Positions 1 through 5,275 of a DNA stretch of 5,332 nt are shown here, piece after piece. Source of the DNA: CAYMLQ01 sp964390795 (lineage in GTDB: Bacteria; Verrucomicrobiota; Kiritimatiellia; RFP12; UBA1067); contig CAYMLQ010000384.1 in assembly GCA_964390795.1 (NCBI GenBank), forward strand, positions 1-5,332, read 5' to 3'. Numbering within the stretch: the stretch's first letter is position 1; every line of letters starts with the position of its first letter. A program made the position numbers and the translations under genes. A model generated the notes under the pieces. The model had not been told where the DNA came from. It worked only from the letters and a program-made list of their open reading frames with translations, and made no database searches.

Positions 1-188
1 CCGACCTCGCTGGAGCCCTGATAGCCGTCCGGCAGCCCGACCGCCTCGCCGCTGCACGCCAGCCGCGTCCACGGATAGCGCGTCTTCAGGCGGTCGGCCA
101 CCGGCGTCTTCGCCGCAAACACCGAATTTCCCTCTTCACGGGGATTGATCCCCCAGCCGTCACGAATAATCAATACTACGGGTCTCAT
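1..188 (-). CDS. gpmI: 2,3-bisphosphoglycerate-independent phosphoglycerate mutase, N-terminal part (cut by window edge)
   Basis: Interconverts 3-phosphoglycerate and 2-phosphoglycerate in glycolysis and gluconeogenesis; a cytoplasmic enzyme of the alkaline-phosphatase superfamily using two divalent metal ions, usually manganese. Only 62 complete codons lie in the window, and the rest continues past position 1. The visible part starts MRPVVLIIRDGWG. Asp10 in the DGWG motif is the expected metal ligand. EAVGLPDG (residues 48-55) and GSSEVG (58-63, the last codon cut) follow; Ser60 matches the family's phosphorylated nucleophile, with GSSEVG in place of the commoner GNSEVG. The ATG at 186-188 is supported by a strong Shine-Dalgarno AAGGAG (195-200), six bases upstream. 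The gene lies 107 bp downstream of the UDP-sugar pyrophosphorylase gene, across a hairpin, and no separate promoter is evident. The family call is firm; intactness of the remainder cannot be judged. Confidence 0.95.
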   Translation of the reverse strand, partial: MRPVVLIIRDGWGINPREEGNSVFAAKTPVADRLKTRYPWTRLACSGEAVGLPDGYQGSSEV

Positions 189-217
189 CTTTTGCTCCTT
201 ACGTTCAACAGGTTAAA

Positions 218-282
218 GGGTTCAGGGTTCAGGGTTCGGGAACGTCGTGTGCGGTTCATCCGAACCCTGACACCCAGAACCC
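218..282 (-). repeat. Long interrupted hairpin made of GGGTTCA-type repeats, possible terminator or mRNA stabiliser
   Basis: The plus strand carries three tandem 7-mers, GGGTTCA, GGGTTCA and GGGTTCG (218-238). Their complement recurs at 260-282. A perfect 11-bp inverted repeat pairs 229-239 (TCAGGGTTCGG) with 260-270. After a small internal loop, 225-227 pairs with 273-275, and after one mismatch 218-223 pairs with 277-282. This gives about 20 base pairs around a 20-base loop. In the minus-strand transcript it starts 13 bases past the pyrophosphorylase stop and ends before the gpmI ribosome binding site. Only three U residues follow the stem directly, so a strong intrinsic terminator is unlikely; 3'-end protection or partial attenuation is possible. 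The structure is seen in the sequence and its role is inferred. Confidence 0.6.
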
Positions 283-295
283 TCTACTTCCTCGT

Positions 296-1657
296 CTACT
301 CCGCCTTGAGCGAAATGCCCTTCTTCTTCAGCTCCGCCGCATCCAGCGCGTAGGCCGGGTCGATCTCCATCGGGAACACCGGCGCGCCCGCCGCGGTGGC
401 CGGCATCTGGATGCCCGCCGCCTTGAACCAGCGCAGCCACTTGGCCTGCATGTCGTGCTTGCACGTCGCAGGCGAATCGTTGCCCGTCGCATTCTTGACC
501 GGCGAAAACTCCTCGGCGCGGTCGAACGCCAGATTCACCACCGTTTGGGCGTCGGGCAACACATCAAAAATGAACTTTTCGAATTTGTAGCCGTTGTTCT
601 TCTCCGGCTTCACCACCGAGCCGTCTTCCGCGCACATCGGAATCTTCTTGTGCGCGATGTGCAGCGGCATGGCCTTGCGGGCCTCGGCCTTCATGAACGC
701 GAAGGAGAACACATGGATCGCCACGCTCCCGTACTTGAAGTACAGTTCGCCCGCAGCCGTGCGCCGGTTGGCCTGCTCGTCGGTCAGCTCGGTGTACTCC
801 ACCATCTCGGTGCGCCCGTCGCGCACCACCACCACGCCCAGCCCCTCTTTCGGGTCGCGCTTGGCGCAAAGCTTCACCGAGATATCCGCGCGCCGCGCCA
901 CGTGCAGCCCGATGAAGGCGGGATCGGCGATCTCCACCATCGGATTGTCCACCTGGAAGAAGAACACGGAGTTGATGCCGCGCCGCTCCATGTCCGCCAG
1001 ACAGCCGTCCTTCTCCAGCGCCGTCAGCGTACCGCCGTGCCCGTCCGGGCTCATGAAGACGTGCCCCGGCTGATCCAGAATGATCTGGCCCGCCTCGTCC
1101 AGCGCCGGCCACATGCCCTGCATGAAGAAGGTAACGTCGTTGCGATCCAGCCCGAAATAGGTGTGATCCTCGAAGTGCGCCCGCGTGGCCGCGTCGTTCG
1201 CGTCGCTGGTCATGATGTAGAACGGGATGCGCACCCCGTAGCGGCGGCAGAGCCCCACGATCTTGCGGGCGTGGAAATAGAAGAGCGGGCGACCCGTCAC
1301 CGGGCCGACCGAATACGCGCCTTTCGGCCCCTCGTACCCGAGGCGCGACCCCTGTCCGCCCGCCACCAGCAGCACCGCCACCTTGCCAGCCCGGATCTCC
1401 GCCTCGCCCGCGGCATAGGCCTCCGCACGCGCATCGTCGGTCAGTTCCACAACCTCGGGCGCCTGTGGCTCCGACAGCGGCGCCGCGCCGGACTTGGCCT
1501 TCAACATTTCCCGCATCCGCGCGATGCTCGCGAAGTCCAACCCCGCGACCTGGTCCAGCAGCAGCGCCCGCTCGCCCGCATCCAGCGAGTCCCAGAAGCG
1601 CAGCACCTGCCCCTGACCGTTCTGCTCTAAAATCTGCTTGGCTTGTTCAAACGTCAT
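296..1657 (-). CDS. UDPGP-family nucleotidyltransferase, UAP1/AGX-like UDP-N-acetylhexosamine (or UTP-glucose-1-phosphate) pyrophosphorylase
   Basis: Predicted to join UTP and a sugar 1-phosphate, giving a UDP-sugar and pyrophosphate in the cytoplasm, for cell-wall or surface-sugar synthesis. The protein has 453 residues, close to the roughly 500 of eukaryotic UAP1. Residues 97-107 (LVAGGQGSRLG), followed by a PK, form the nucleotide-binding signature. PDGHGG (204-209) corresponds to the UAP1 PDGNGG motif, and QVDNP (235-239) to CVDN. VEYTEL, HKKIP and EFSPVKNATGNDSP (383-396) also match the UAP1 subgroup better than UTP-glucose enzymes, so N-acetylglucosamine 1-phosphate is the favoured substrate, but this is not certain. 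Start choice: in-frame ATGs at 1697-1699 and 1667-1669 have no good ribosome site, while the ATG at 1655-1657 (MTFEQAKQ) has GGAG six bases upstream. The gene lies 80 bp after prfB with hairpin repeats between, and ends in TAG. Nothing suggests it is broken. Confidence 0.9.
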   Translation of the reverse strand: MTFEQAKQILEQNGQGQVLRFWDSLDAGERALLLDQVAGLDFASIARMREMLKAKSGAAPLSEPQAPEVVELTDDARAEAYAAGEAEIRAGKVAVLLVAGGQGSRLGYEGPKGAYSVGPVTGRPLFYFHARKIVGLCRRYGVRIPFYIMTSDANDAATRAHFEDHTYFGLDRNDVTFFMQGMWPALDEAGQIILDQPGHVFMSPDGHGGTLTALEKDGCLADMERRGINSVFFFQVDNPMVEIADPAFIGLHVARRADISVKLCAKRDPKEGLGVVVVRDGRTEMVEYTELTDEQANRRTAAGELYFKYGSVAIHVFSFAFMKAEARKAMPLHIAHKKIPMCAEDGSVVKPEKNNGYKFEKFIFDVLPDAQTVVNLAFDRAEEFSPVKNATGNDSPATCKHDMQAKWLRWFKAAGIQMPATAAGAPVFPMEIDPAYALDAAELKKKGISLKAE

Positions 1658-1663
1658 TTTCGT

Positions 1664-1667
1664 CTCC
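1664..1667 (-). promoter_or_regulatory. Ribosome binding site that fixes the pyrophosphorylase start
   Basis: The minus strand reads GGAG-ACGAAA-ATG, ideal six-base spacing to the ATG at 1655-1657. The two upstream in-frame ATGs lack such a site. The ATG at 1667-1669 overlaps this GGAG, so using it would put the ribosome on top of the best Shine-Dalgarno sequence. Confidence 0.7.
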
Positions 1668-1687
1668 ATACGGCCGGCATACACGCA

Positions 1688-1741
1688 GGGCGGACACACA
1701 GGCCCGCCCCAACATGGGCGGACACACAGGTCCGCCCCTAC
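1688..1741 (-). repeat. Two tandem copies of a GC-rich palindromic (REP-like) element between prfB and the pyrophosphorylase gene
   Basis: On the plus strand GGGCGGACACACAGG(C/T)CCGCCCC occurs at 1688-1710 and again at 1716-1738, a 28-base period with one base difference. Each copy folds into an 8-bp stem, GGGCGGAC with GTCCGCCC, around a 6-base loop. In copy 1 the single change gives an A-C mismatch on the plus strand but a G-U pair in the minus-strand transcript, so both hairpins hold in the mRNA sense. Copy 2 extends to GTAGGGGCGG on the minus strand, and that TAG is the prfB stop codon. I recall similar GTAGGGGCG palindromes as dispersed repeats in environmental genomes but cannot confirm it here. 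No transposase lies nearby. A long U tract is missing, so mRNA stabilisation or partial termination is likelier than full termination. Confidence 0.8.
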
Positions 1742-2871
1742 GCCGTTTCCTGCGCCTTTGCCGCGTTCTGTTTGAGGTACGCCTCGATGAACGGCTGGAT
1801 GTGGCCGTCCATCACCGCCGCAACGTTGGAGGTCGACTCATCCGTGCGGTGATCCTTCACCAGCGTGTAGGGCTGGAACACGTACGAGCGGATCTGGCTG
1901 CCCCACGCGATCTCGCCCTTCTCGCCGTAGAAGCGCTCCATCTCCTTGCGCTTCTTGTCCTCGTTATACTCGTAAATCTTCGCCTTGAGCATGCCCATGG
2001 CCTTGGACTTGTTCTTGTGCTGCGACCGCTCGGACTGCACCGCCACCACGAGCCCCGTGGGCAAGTGCGTCAGCCGGACCGCCGAATCGGTCTTGTTCAC
2101 GTGCTGGCCGCCCGAGCCGCCGGAGCGGTACGTGTCGATGCGCAAATCCTCGTCCTTGATCTCCACCTCGACCTCTTCGGTCAGCTCGGCTACCACGTCC
2201 AGCGAGCTGAACGAGGTGTGCCGCCGCTTGTTCGCGTCGAACGGGCTGATGCGCACCAGCCGGTGGACGCCGCGTTCGGCCTTGAGGTAGCCGTAGGCGT
2301 AGGGGCCGCTGACCAGAAAAGTGACCGACTTGAGCCCCGCCTCTTCGCCGGGCTGCGTGTCGAACACCTCGATCTCGAAGCCGTTGTCCTCGCAGTACAT
2401 GCGGTACATGCGGAACAGCATGTCCGCCCAGTCGCACGACTCTGTGCCGCCCGCGCCCGAATGCACGGTGAGGTAGGCGTTGCAGGCGTCGAGCTTGCCG
2501 CCCAGCAGCGACTGCAGGCGCAGCTTGGACACCGTGACGTCGGCCTTGTCGCACGTGTGGAAGGTCTCGCCGATCGCCTGCTGCCGCTGCGGGCCCTCGT
2601 CCTCGGCCGCCGCCAGCTCCAGCATCAGTCCGGCGTCATCCAGCAGCCGCACCAGCTCTTCGAACGGGCGCACGAACGCGCGATGGGCGTTGGTCTTGGC
2701 GATGACCTCCTTCGCGGCGTTCTGGTCGTTCCAGAATTCCGGGGCTACCGCCGCCGCCTCGAGCTGCGCAAGAATGCGGCGCCGGTTCTCGATGTCGAGA
2801 TACCCGCGCATCTCGTCCATCTCCCCGCGCAGCTTGCCGAGCCGGCTCCTGACCTCTTCAAGTTCAATCAC
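1738..2871 (-). CDS. prfB: Peptide chain release factor 2, without the programmed frameshift
   Basis: Recognises UGA and UAA in the ribosomal A site and triggers release of the finished protein. The product has 377 residues against 365 in E. coli. Order: N-terminal helical domain, then the codon-reading SPF tripeptide (209-211, in RISPFDANKRRHTSF), then the catalytic loop RSGGSGGQHVNK with GGQ at 254-256, whose Gln is normally methylated by PrmC. SPF rather than PxT identifies RF2, not RF1. The position matching E. coli residue 246 is Ser, a common choice in the family. RGYLD at 22-26 matches the E. coli recoding site exactly, but reads CTC GAC with no in-frame UGA. The reading frame runs on upstream to 3078, but homology starts at the GTG 2869-2871, which has AAGGTGG six bases upstream and its own promoter. 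The stop is TAG, which RF1 rather than RF2 reads, and it lies inside a palindromic repeat. The C-terminal tail NAAKAQETA has no match in E. coli RF2. Confidence 0.97.
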   Translation of the reverse strand: MIELEEVRSRLGKLRGEMDEMRGYLDIENRRRILAQLEAAAVAPEFWNDQNAAKEVIAKTNAHRAFVRPFEELVRLLDDAGLMLELAAAEDEGPQRQQAIGETFHTCDKADVTVSKLRLQSLLGGKLDACNAYLTVHSGAGGTESCDWADMLFRMYRMYCEDNGFEIEVFDTQPGEEAGLKSVTFLVSGPYAYGYLKAERGVHRLVRISPFDANKRRHTSFSSLDVVAELTEEVEVEIKDEDLRIDTYRSGGSGGQHVNKTDSAVRLTHLPTGLVVAVQSERSQHKNKSKAMGMLKAKIYEYNEDKKRKEMERFYGEKGEIAWGSQIRSYVFQPYTLVKDHRTDESTSNVAAVMDGHIQPFIEAYLKQNAAKAQETA

Positions 2872-2877
2872 GTGAAT

Positions 2878-2884
2878 CCACCTT
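2878..2884 (-). promoter_or_regulatory. prfB ribosome binding site deciding a GTG start
   Basis: The minus strand reads AAGGTGG-ATTCAC-GTG, one mismatch from AAGGAGG with six-base spacing. It supports GTG at 2869-2871 over the in-frame upstream extension. Translation from there gives the RF2 N-terminus IELEEVRSRLGKLRGEMDEMRGYLD, with RGYLD at exactly the E. coli positions 22-26. Confidence 0.75.
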
Positions 2885-2908
2885 ATTTGGGAAAAGAAAT
2901 AAGAGTGT

Positions 2909-2937
2909 ATTATGACAATTCCCTCACCGCTTCGCAA
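2909..2937 (-). promoter_or_regulatory. Sigma70-type promoter for prfB
   Basis: On the minus strand a -35 TTGCGA (2932-2937, four of six consensus bases) is separated by exactly 17 bases from a -10 CATAAT (2909-2914, five of six). Transcription should start near 2902, giving a leader of about 31 bases that contains the prfB ribosome binding site. The AT-rich stretch just downstream (ACACTCTTATTTCTTTT) contrasts with the GC-rich genes on either side. It probably also serves the downstream pyrophosphorylase gene and gpmI. Confidence 0.65.
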
Positions 2938-3161
2938 GCCCGCATGGGTGCGATTCAACTTCGTGCAGAAGTGTGGCAGCTCCCGCCGAAGACGTCTAGA
3001 ACGCCAGCGTACACAAATGAGGGTGCATAGCTGCCGGCGTGACGCCTGAAGTGGAATCGGAAAGCCCCGGTACGCCAAACTTCACATTTCTGGAGGTTTG
3101 AAATGAGGTCTCGCCGTGAAGTCTGAAAAGCACCTTTTGTGATCAACCAAATGTCATTTCC
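2938..3161. other. Unassigned intergenic segment between the DUF1846 gene and the prfB promoter
   Basis: About 220 bp with no convincing gene. Several short inverted repeats are visible: ACTTC/GAAGT at 2958-2962 and 2968-2972, AGACGTCT at 2990-2997, ACGCC (3001-3005) against GGCGT (3036-3040), and a nested structure at 3079-3122. A minus-strand frame from a TTG at 3144-3146 to 2955 gives 63 residues rich in Arg, Phe and Cys, with no motif I recognise and less G/C in third positions than the neighbouring genes. It could be a dispersed non-coding repeat, a decayed gene fragment, or the 3' untranslated region of the DUF1846 transcript. No clear intrinsic terminator was found; the AAAAG-GTG-CTTTT hairpin on the minus strand near 3127-3139 is short and AT-rich. 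Confidence 0.5.
3079..3122 (-). repeat. Nested inverted repeat downstream of the DUF1846 gene
   Basis: On the minus strand ACTTCAC (3116-3122) pairs with GTGAAGT (3079-3085), and inside it ATTTC (3100-3104) pairs with GAAAT (3086-3090). The two stems stack on one side with no gap, leave an 11-base bulge on the other, and enclose a 9-base loop. It could act as a 3' structure of the DUF1846 mRNA. The pairing is visible but AT-rich, and no U tract follows, so calling it a terminator is not justified. Confidence 0.4.
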
Positions 3162-4679
3162 TCACGCGTCGATGAACAGCTCGGAGGAGGCGAAGAACGG
3201 GTCGCTCGTGCAGCGCAGGCCCACCCGGCGAAGCCCCGCCTCGTCGCCCGGCGTGATCATGTGCGTCATGTGCATCTCGCAGTTGCGCAGGTCGATCAGC
3301 CGCTCCATGGCGATCTGTGCCGCTGGGTTGGTCGCGCAACTGATCGCCAAACCGATCAGCGCCTCGTCCATGTTCAAGCTCGTAAACTCGCCTTTGAGAA
3401 TGTCGTGCTTCATGCGGACGATCGACTGCACGACCTGCGGCGCGATCAGATGGATCTGATCCGGAATTCCGGCCAACTCCTTGATCGCGTTGAGCACCAT
3501 GCTCGCCGCCGCATGCATCTGCTCTGAGTTCTTGCCGACCACGATGCGCCCGTCCCTGAGACGCACGGCAGCGCCGCAGAAGATACCGTTGCGGCCCTTG
3601 CCCTGCTTCATCGCGTCGTGTCCCGCCTGCCGCGCCGGCTTCACCACCTCGCGGTCTTCCGGCGTCATCTTCAGCTTCTGCATCAGCATGTCCACGCGGT
3701 CTACGGTCGCCTGCTCCGTCTGTCCCGAGGCGTACTCGCACAAGTGACGGAAATACCGCCGGATCACCTCTTGTTTGGCGGCCTCGCTCACCACGGCGTC
3801 ATCCACAATGCCGAAGCCGACGCGGTTGACGCCCATGTCGGTCGGTGACTTGTAGGGGCAGGCGTCATTCGTCATCTTTTCCCAGATGGCGCGCAGCAGC
3901 GGGAAAGCGTCCACATCGCGGTTGTAATTGATGGCCACCTTGTTGTAGGCCTGCAGGTGGTAAGGGTCGACCAGATTACAGTCCCTTAAGTCGGCTGTGG
4001 CCGCCTCGTACGCCACATTCACCGGATGTTCGAGCGGAAGGTTCCACACGGGGAAGGTCTCGAACTTCGCATAGCCGGCCACCCGGCCCAAGCGCCGTTC
4101 GTGGTAGAGCTGCGTCAGGCACGTCGCGAGCTTGCCGCTCCCCGGCCCGGGCCCCGTCACCACCACGATCGGACGCTGCGTCTCGACGAATTCGTTCGCG
4201 CCGTACCCCTCCTCGCTCACGATCGTCTCGACGTCGGTGGGATACCCGTGCGTCACATAATGGTAGTACACCTTGACCCCGCGGTGCTCAAGCCGCGCGC
4301 GGAACTGCTTGGCGGCGTGCTGGCCGCTGAAACGCGTAATCACCACGGCGCTGACCAGCAGCCCCCGGCTTCGCAGCCCGTCGATCAGCTTGAGCGCGTC
4401 CGCGTCATACGAGATGCCGAAATCGGCCCGCATCTTTTTCCGCTCGATGTCGCCCGCATAGATGCACAGCAGGATTTCCGCCTGATCCTTGAGCTTCTGG
4501 AGCAGGCGCAGCTTCACGTTCGGATCATAGCCCGGCAAAACGCGCTCCGCATGCATGTCGTGCATGAGCTTGCCGCCGAACTCGATATACAGCTTGTTTC
4601 CGTTCAACTCCGCCCGACGCCGGATCTCCTCAGTCTGCTCCGCCAAATAGGTCTCGTTGTCAAATCCAGGTTTATTCAC
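3162..4679 (-). CDS. DUF1846 / UPF0371 family protein, biochemical function unknown
   Basis: Recognised by family landmarks: PGFDNETYL at the start, LYIEFGGKL (30-38), LPGYDP (48-53), VVVTGPGPGSGK (172-183), KFETFPVWNLP (205-215), YKSPTDMG (276-283) and an Asp-rich IVDD shortly after. Length from the GTG at 4677-4679 is 505 residues, the size expected for the family, with no frameshift or gap. The glycine-rich GPGPGSGK resembles a phosphate-binding loop but has one residue too many between the Gly and GK, and Leu instead of Ser/Thr after the Lys. Nucleotide or phosphate binding is thus plausible but unproven. No signal peptide or membrane segment is seen, so it is probably cytoplasmic. Start: conservation begins within a few residues of the GTG, preceded by a weak AGGG. 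An ATG at 4728-4730 would add 17 residues without family resemblance, also with a weak site. Neighbours (thioesterase, prfB) give no functional clue. Confidence 0.88.
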   Translation of the reverse strand: MNKPGFDNETYLAEQTEEIRRRAELNGNKLYIEFGGKLMHDMHAERVLPGYDPNVKLRLLQKLKDQAEILLCIYAGDIERKKMRADFGISYDADALKLIDGLRSRGLLVSAVVITRFSGQHAAKQFRARLEHRGVKVYYHYVTHGYPTDVETIVSEEGYGANEFVETQRPIVVVTGPGPGSGKLATCLTQLYHERRLGRVAGYAKFETFPVWNLPLEHPVNVAYEAATADLRDCNLVDPYHLQAYNKVAINYNRDVDAFPLLRAIWEKMTNDACPYKSPTDMGVNRVGFGIVDDAVVSEAAKQEVIRRYFRHLCEYASGQTEQATVDRVDMLMQKLKMTPEDREVVKPARQAGHDAMKQGKGRNGIFCGAAVRLRDGRIVVGKNSEQMHAAASMVLNAIKELAGIPDQIHLIAPQVVQSIVRMKHDILKGEFTSLNMDEALIGLAISCATNPAAQIAMERLIDLRNCEMHMTHMITPGDEAGLRRVGLRCTSDPFFASSELFIDA

Positions 4680-4761
4680 ATCCGCCCTGCTTTCGTAGTG
4701 CCATTGACTCAGCAAAGCCAGCCTGTCCATGGATCTCAGGCTGACCCGCAACCGGGAAAGT

Positions 4762-4790
4762 ACTATACGACACGCAGAACACCAAGAAAA
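4762..4790 (-). promoter_or_regulatory. Probable promoter for the DUF1846 gene
   Basis: On the minus strand a -10 TATAGT (4762-4767, five of six consensus bases) lies 17 bases from a poor -35 TTTTCT (4785-4790, three of six). Transcription would begin near 4755, giving a leader of about 76 bases to the GTG start or 25 to the ATG at 4730. A small CCCG-loop-CGGG hairpin (4745-4756) would lie at the 5' end of the RNA. The -10 is good and the -35 weak, so the promoter may be moderate or depend on an activator. Confidence 0.4.
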
Positions 4791-4823
4791 CACCTTTTTT
4801 GTCTGCCCTGCAAAATTGTTACT

Positions 4824-4840
4824 ATTGGGGGGGGGCCAAT
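4824..4840 (-). repeat. Nine-base C tract inside a small hairpin, just after the thioesterase stop
   Basis: The plus strand reads ATT, then nine G (4827-4835), then CCAAT. ATTGG and CCAAT can pair around a loop of seven G (C in the minus-strand transcript). The structure overlaps the first base of the thioesterase stop codon at 4840-4842. Such homopolymers are prone to slippage and to sequencing length error. Because the tract is outside both reading frames, a length change would alter spacing only. Confidence 0.6.
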
Positions 4841-5196
4841 CAGCCCTCGACGGCGATTTTTTCGCCGCTTTCATCCACGCGAACGAAGGTGATGTCGGTC
4901 GTGAAAATCAGTTCCTCGCCGCTCTGCTGCAGTTCGCGGCGATAGACAAACACCCCGTACGTCGCCGAGGTGCGGCCCACGCGCAGACGGCTCACCTCAA
5001 GCCGCAGGATCGAGCCGCCCGTCACGCCCTTTTTGAACTCCACCCGATCCATGCCGATGGTCACGAAACGGAAGCCAGGATAATCGAGACTGACGGCCAT
5101 CCAGGCCGTTTCGTCAACCCACTTCAGCATGTTGCCGCCGAACAGCACGCCGTACTGATTCAAGTGTTCCGGCATGACCAATTTGTAAGAAACCAT
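4840..5196 (-). CDS. Hotdog-fold acyl-CoA thioesterase (YciA/BACH-like)
   Basis: Predicted to hydrolyse acyl-CoA thioesters to free acid and CoA in the cytoplasm; acyl-chain preference cannot be read from the sequence. The protein has 118 residues, a single hotdog domain slightly shorter than YciA (about 130). The N-terminal LVMPEHLNQYGVLFGGNML (residues 6-24) is typical of this group, with Asn13 and Gly16 before the GG. WVDETAWMAV places Asp28 and Glu29 on the central helix, where the family has its catalytic acid. FVTIGMDRVEFKKGV (44-58) is the next conserved strand, with the usual DRVEF. The ATG at 5194-5196 has GAGG seven bases upstream and a full-consensus promoter about 20 bases further on. 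The reading frame is intact and ends in TGA beside a run of nine C. It is first in the row of minus-strand genes, but the next gene has its own putative promoter, so it may be transcribed alone. Confidence 0.88.
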   Translation of the reverse strand: MVSYKLVMPEHLNQYGVLFGGNMLKWVDETAWMAVSLDYPGFRFVTIGMDRVEFKKGVTGGSILRLEVSRLRVGRTSATYGVFVYRRELQQSGEELIFTTDITFVRVDESGEKIAVEG

Positions 5197-5217
5197 GTTT
5201 ATCCCTCGTGTGCGGCC

Positions 5218-5245
5218 ATTATAAATACGCGGCTAGAACTGTCAA
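5218..5245 (-). promoter_or_regulatory. Full-consensus sigma70 promoter for the thioesterase gene
   Basis: The minus strand has a perfect -35 TTGACA (5240-5245) and a perfect -10 TATAAT (5218-5223), 16 bases apart, one below the optimum. Transcription should begin near 5211, leaving a leader of only about 15 bases that carries the GAGG ribosome site. The promoter should be strong unless repressed; the -35 overlaps one arm of an inverted repeat. Confidence 0.85.
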
Positions 5246-5275
5246 CCGCTAGTTGCCTCAATTTCCAACAGTTCT
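5235..5275. promoter_or_regulatory. Inverted repeat overlapping the thioesterase -35, possible operator
   Basis: AGAACTGT (5235-5242) and ACAGTTCT (5268-5275) are a perfect 8-bp inverted repeat with centres 33 bp apart, close to three helical turns. The inner arm covers half of the -35 box. A smaller CAAC/GTTG pair lies between them (5243-5246 and 5252-5255). This layout would suit a dimeric repressor or two co-operating dimers, but no regulator gene is in the window and chance is not excluded. The remaining bases to 5332 hold nothing I can assign. Confidence 0.35.

Noticed and set aside
455..1630. Long plus-strand open frame opposite the pyrophosphorylase gene (391 codons)
   Set aside because: It is antisense to a gene with clear family motifs, and its His/Arg-rich composition is what a high-GC gene gives when read from the opposite strand.
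1688..1738. Tandem repeat considered as a CRISPR array
   Set aside because: There are only two units, separated by five bases, and each unit is itself a palindrome; there are no spacers of CRISPR length and no cas genes.
1465..3030. Very long plus-strand open frame across the repeat and prfB (521 codons)
   Set aside because: It crosses two real minus-strand genes and the repeats between them, has low-complexity His/Arg/Leu/Val composition, and has no recognisable domain.
2872..3078. N-terminal extension of RF2 to an upstream ATG at 3076-3078
   Set aside because: The extra 69 residues have no RF2 homology and would span the prfB promoter and ribosome site; GTG at 2869-2871 fits length, homology and Shine-Dalgarno.
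3092..3126. Plus-strand mini-gene: GGAGG, six bases, ATG, then seven codons (MRSRREV) and TGA
   Set aside because: The ribosome site is good but no plus-strand promoter or downstream plus-strand gene exists for a leader peptide to control; probably chance.
2955..3146. Minus-strand 63-residue frame beginning with TTG
   Set aside because: No ribosome binding site, no recognised domain and codon use unlike the neighbours; kept only as part of the unassigned segment, not called a gene.
4731..4874. Longest DUF1846 start at 4874
   Set aside because: It would overlap the end of the thioesterase gene and run through the putative promoter, and the added residues do not resemble the family.
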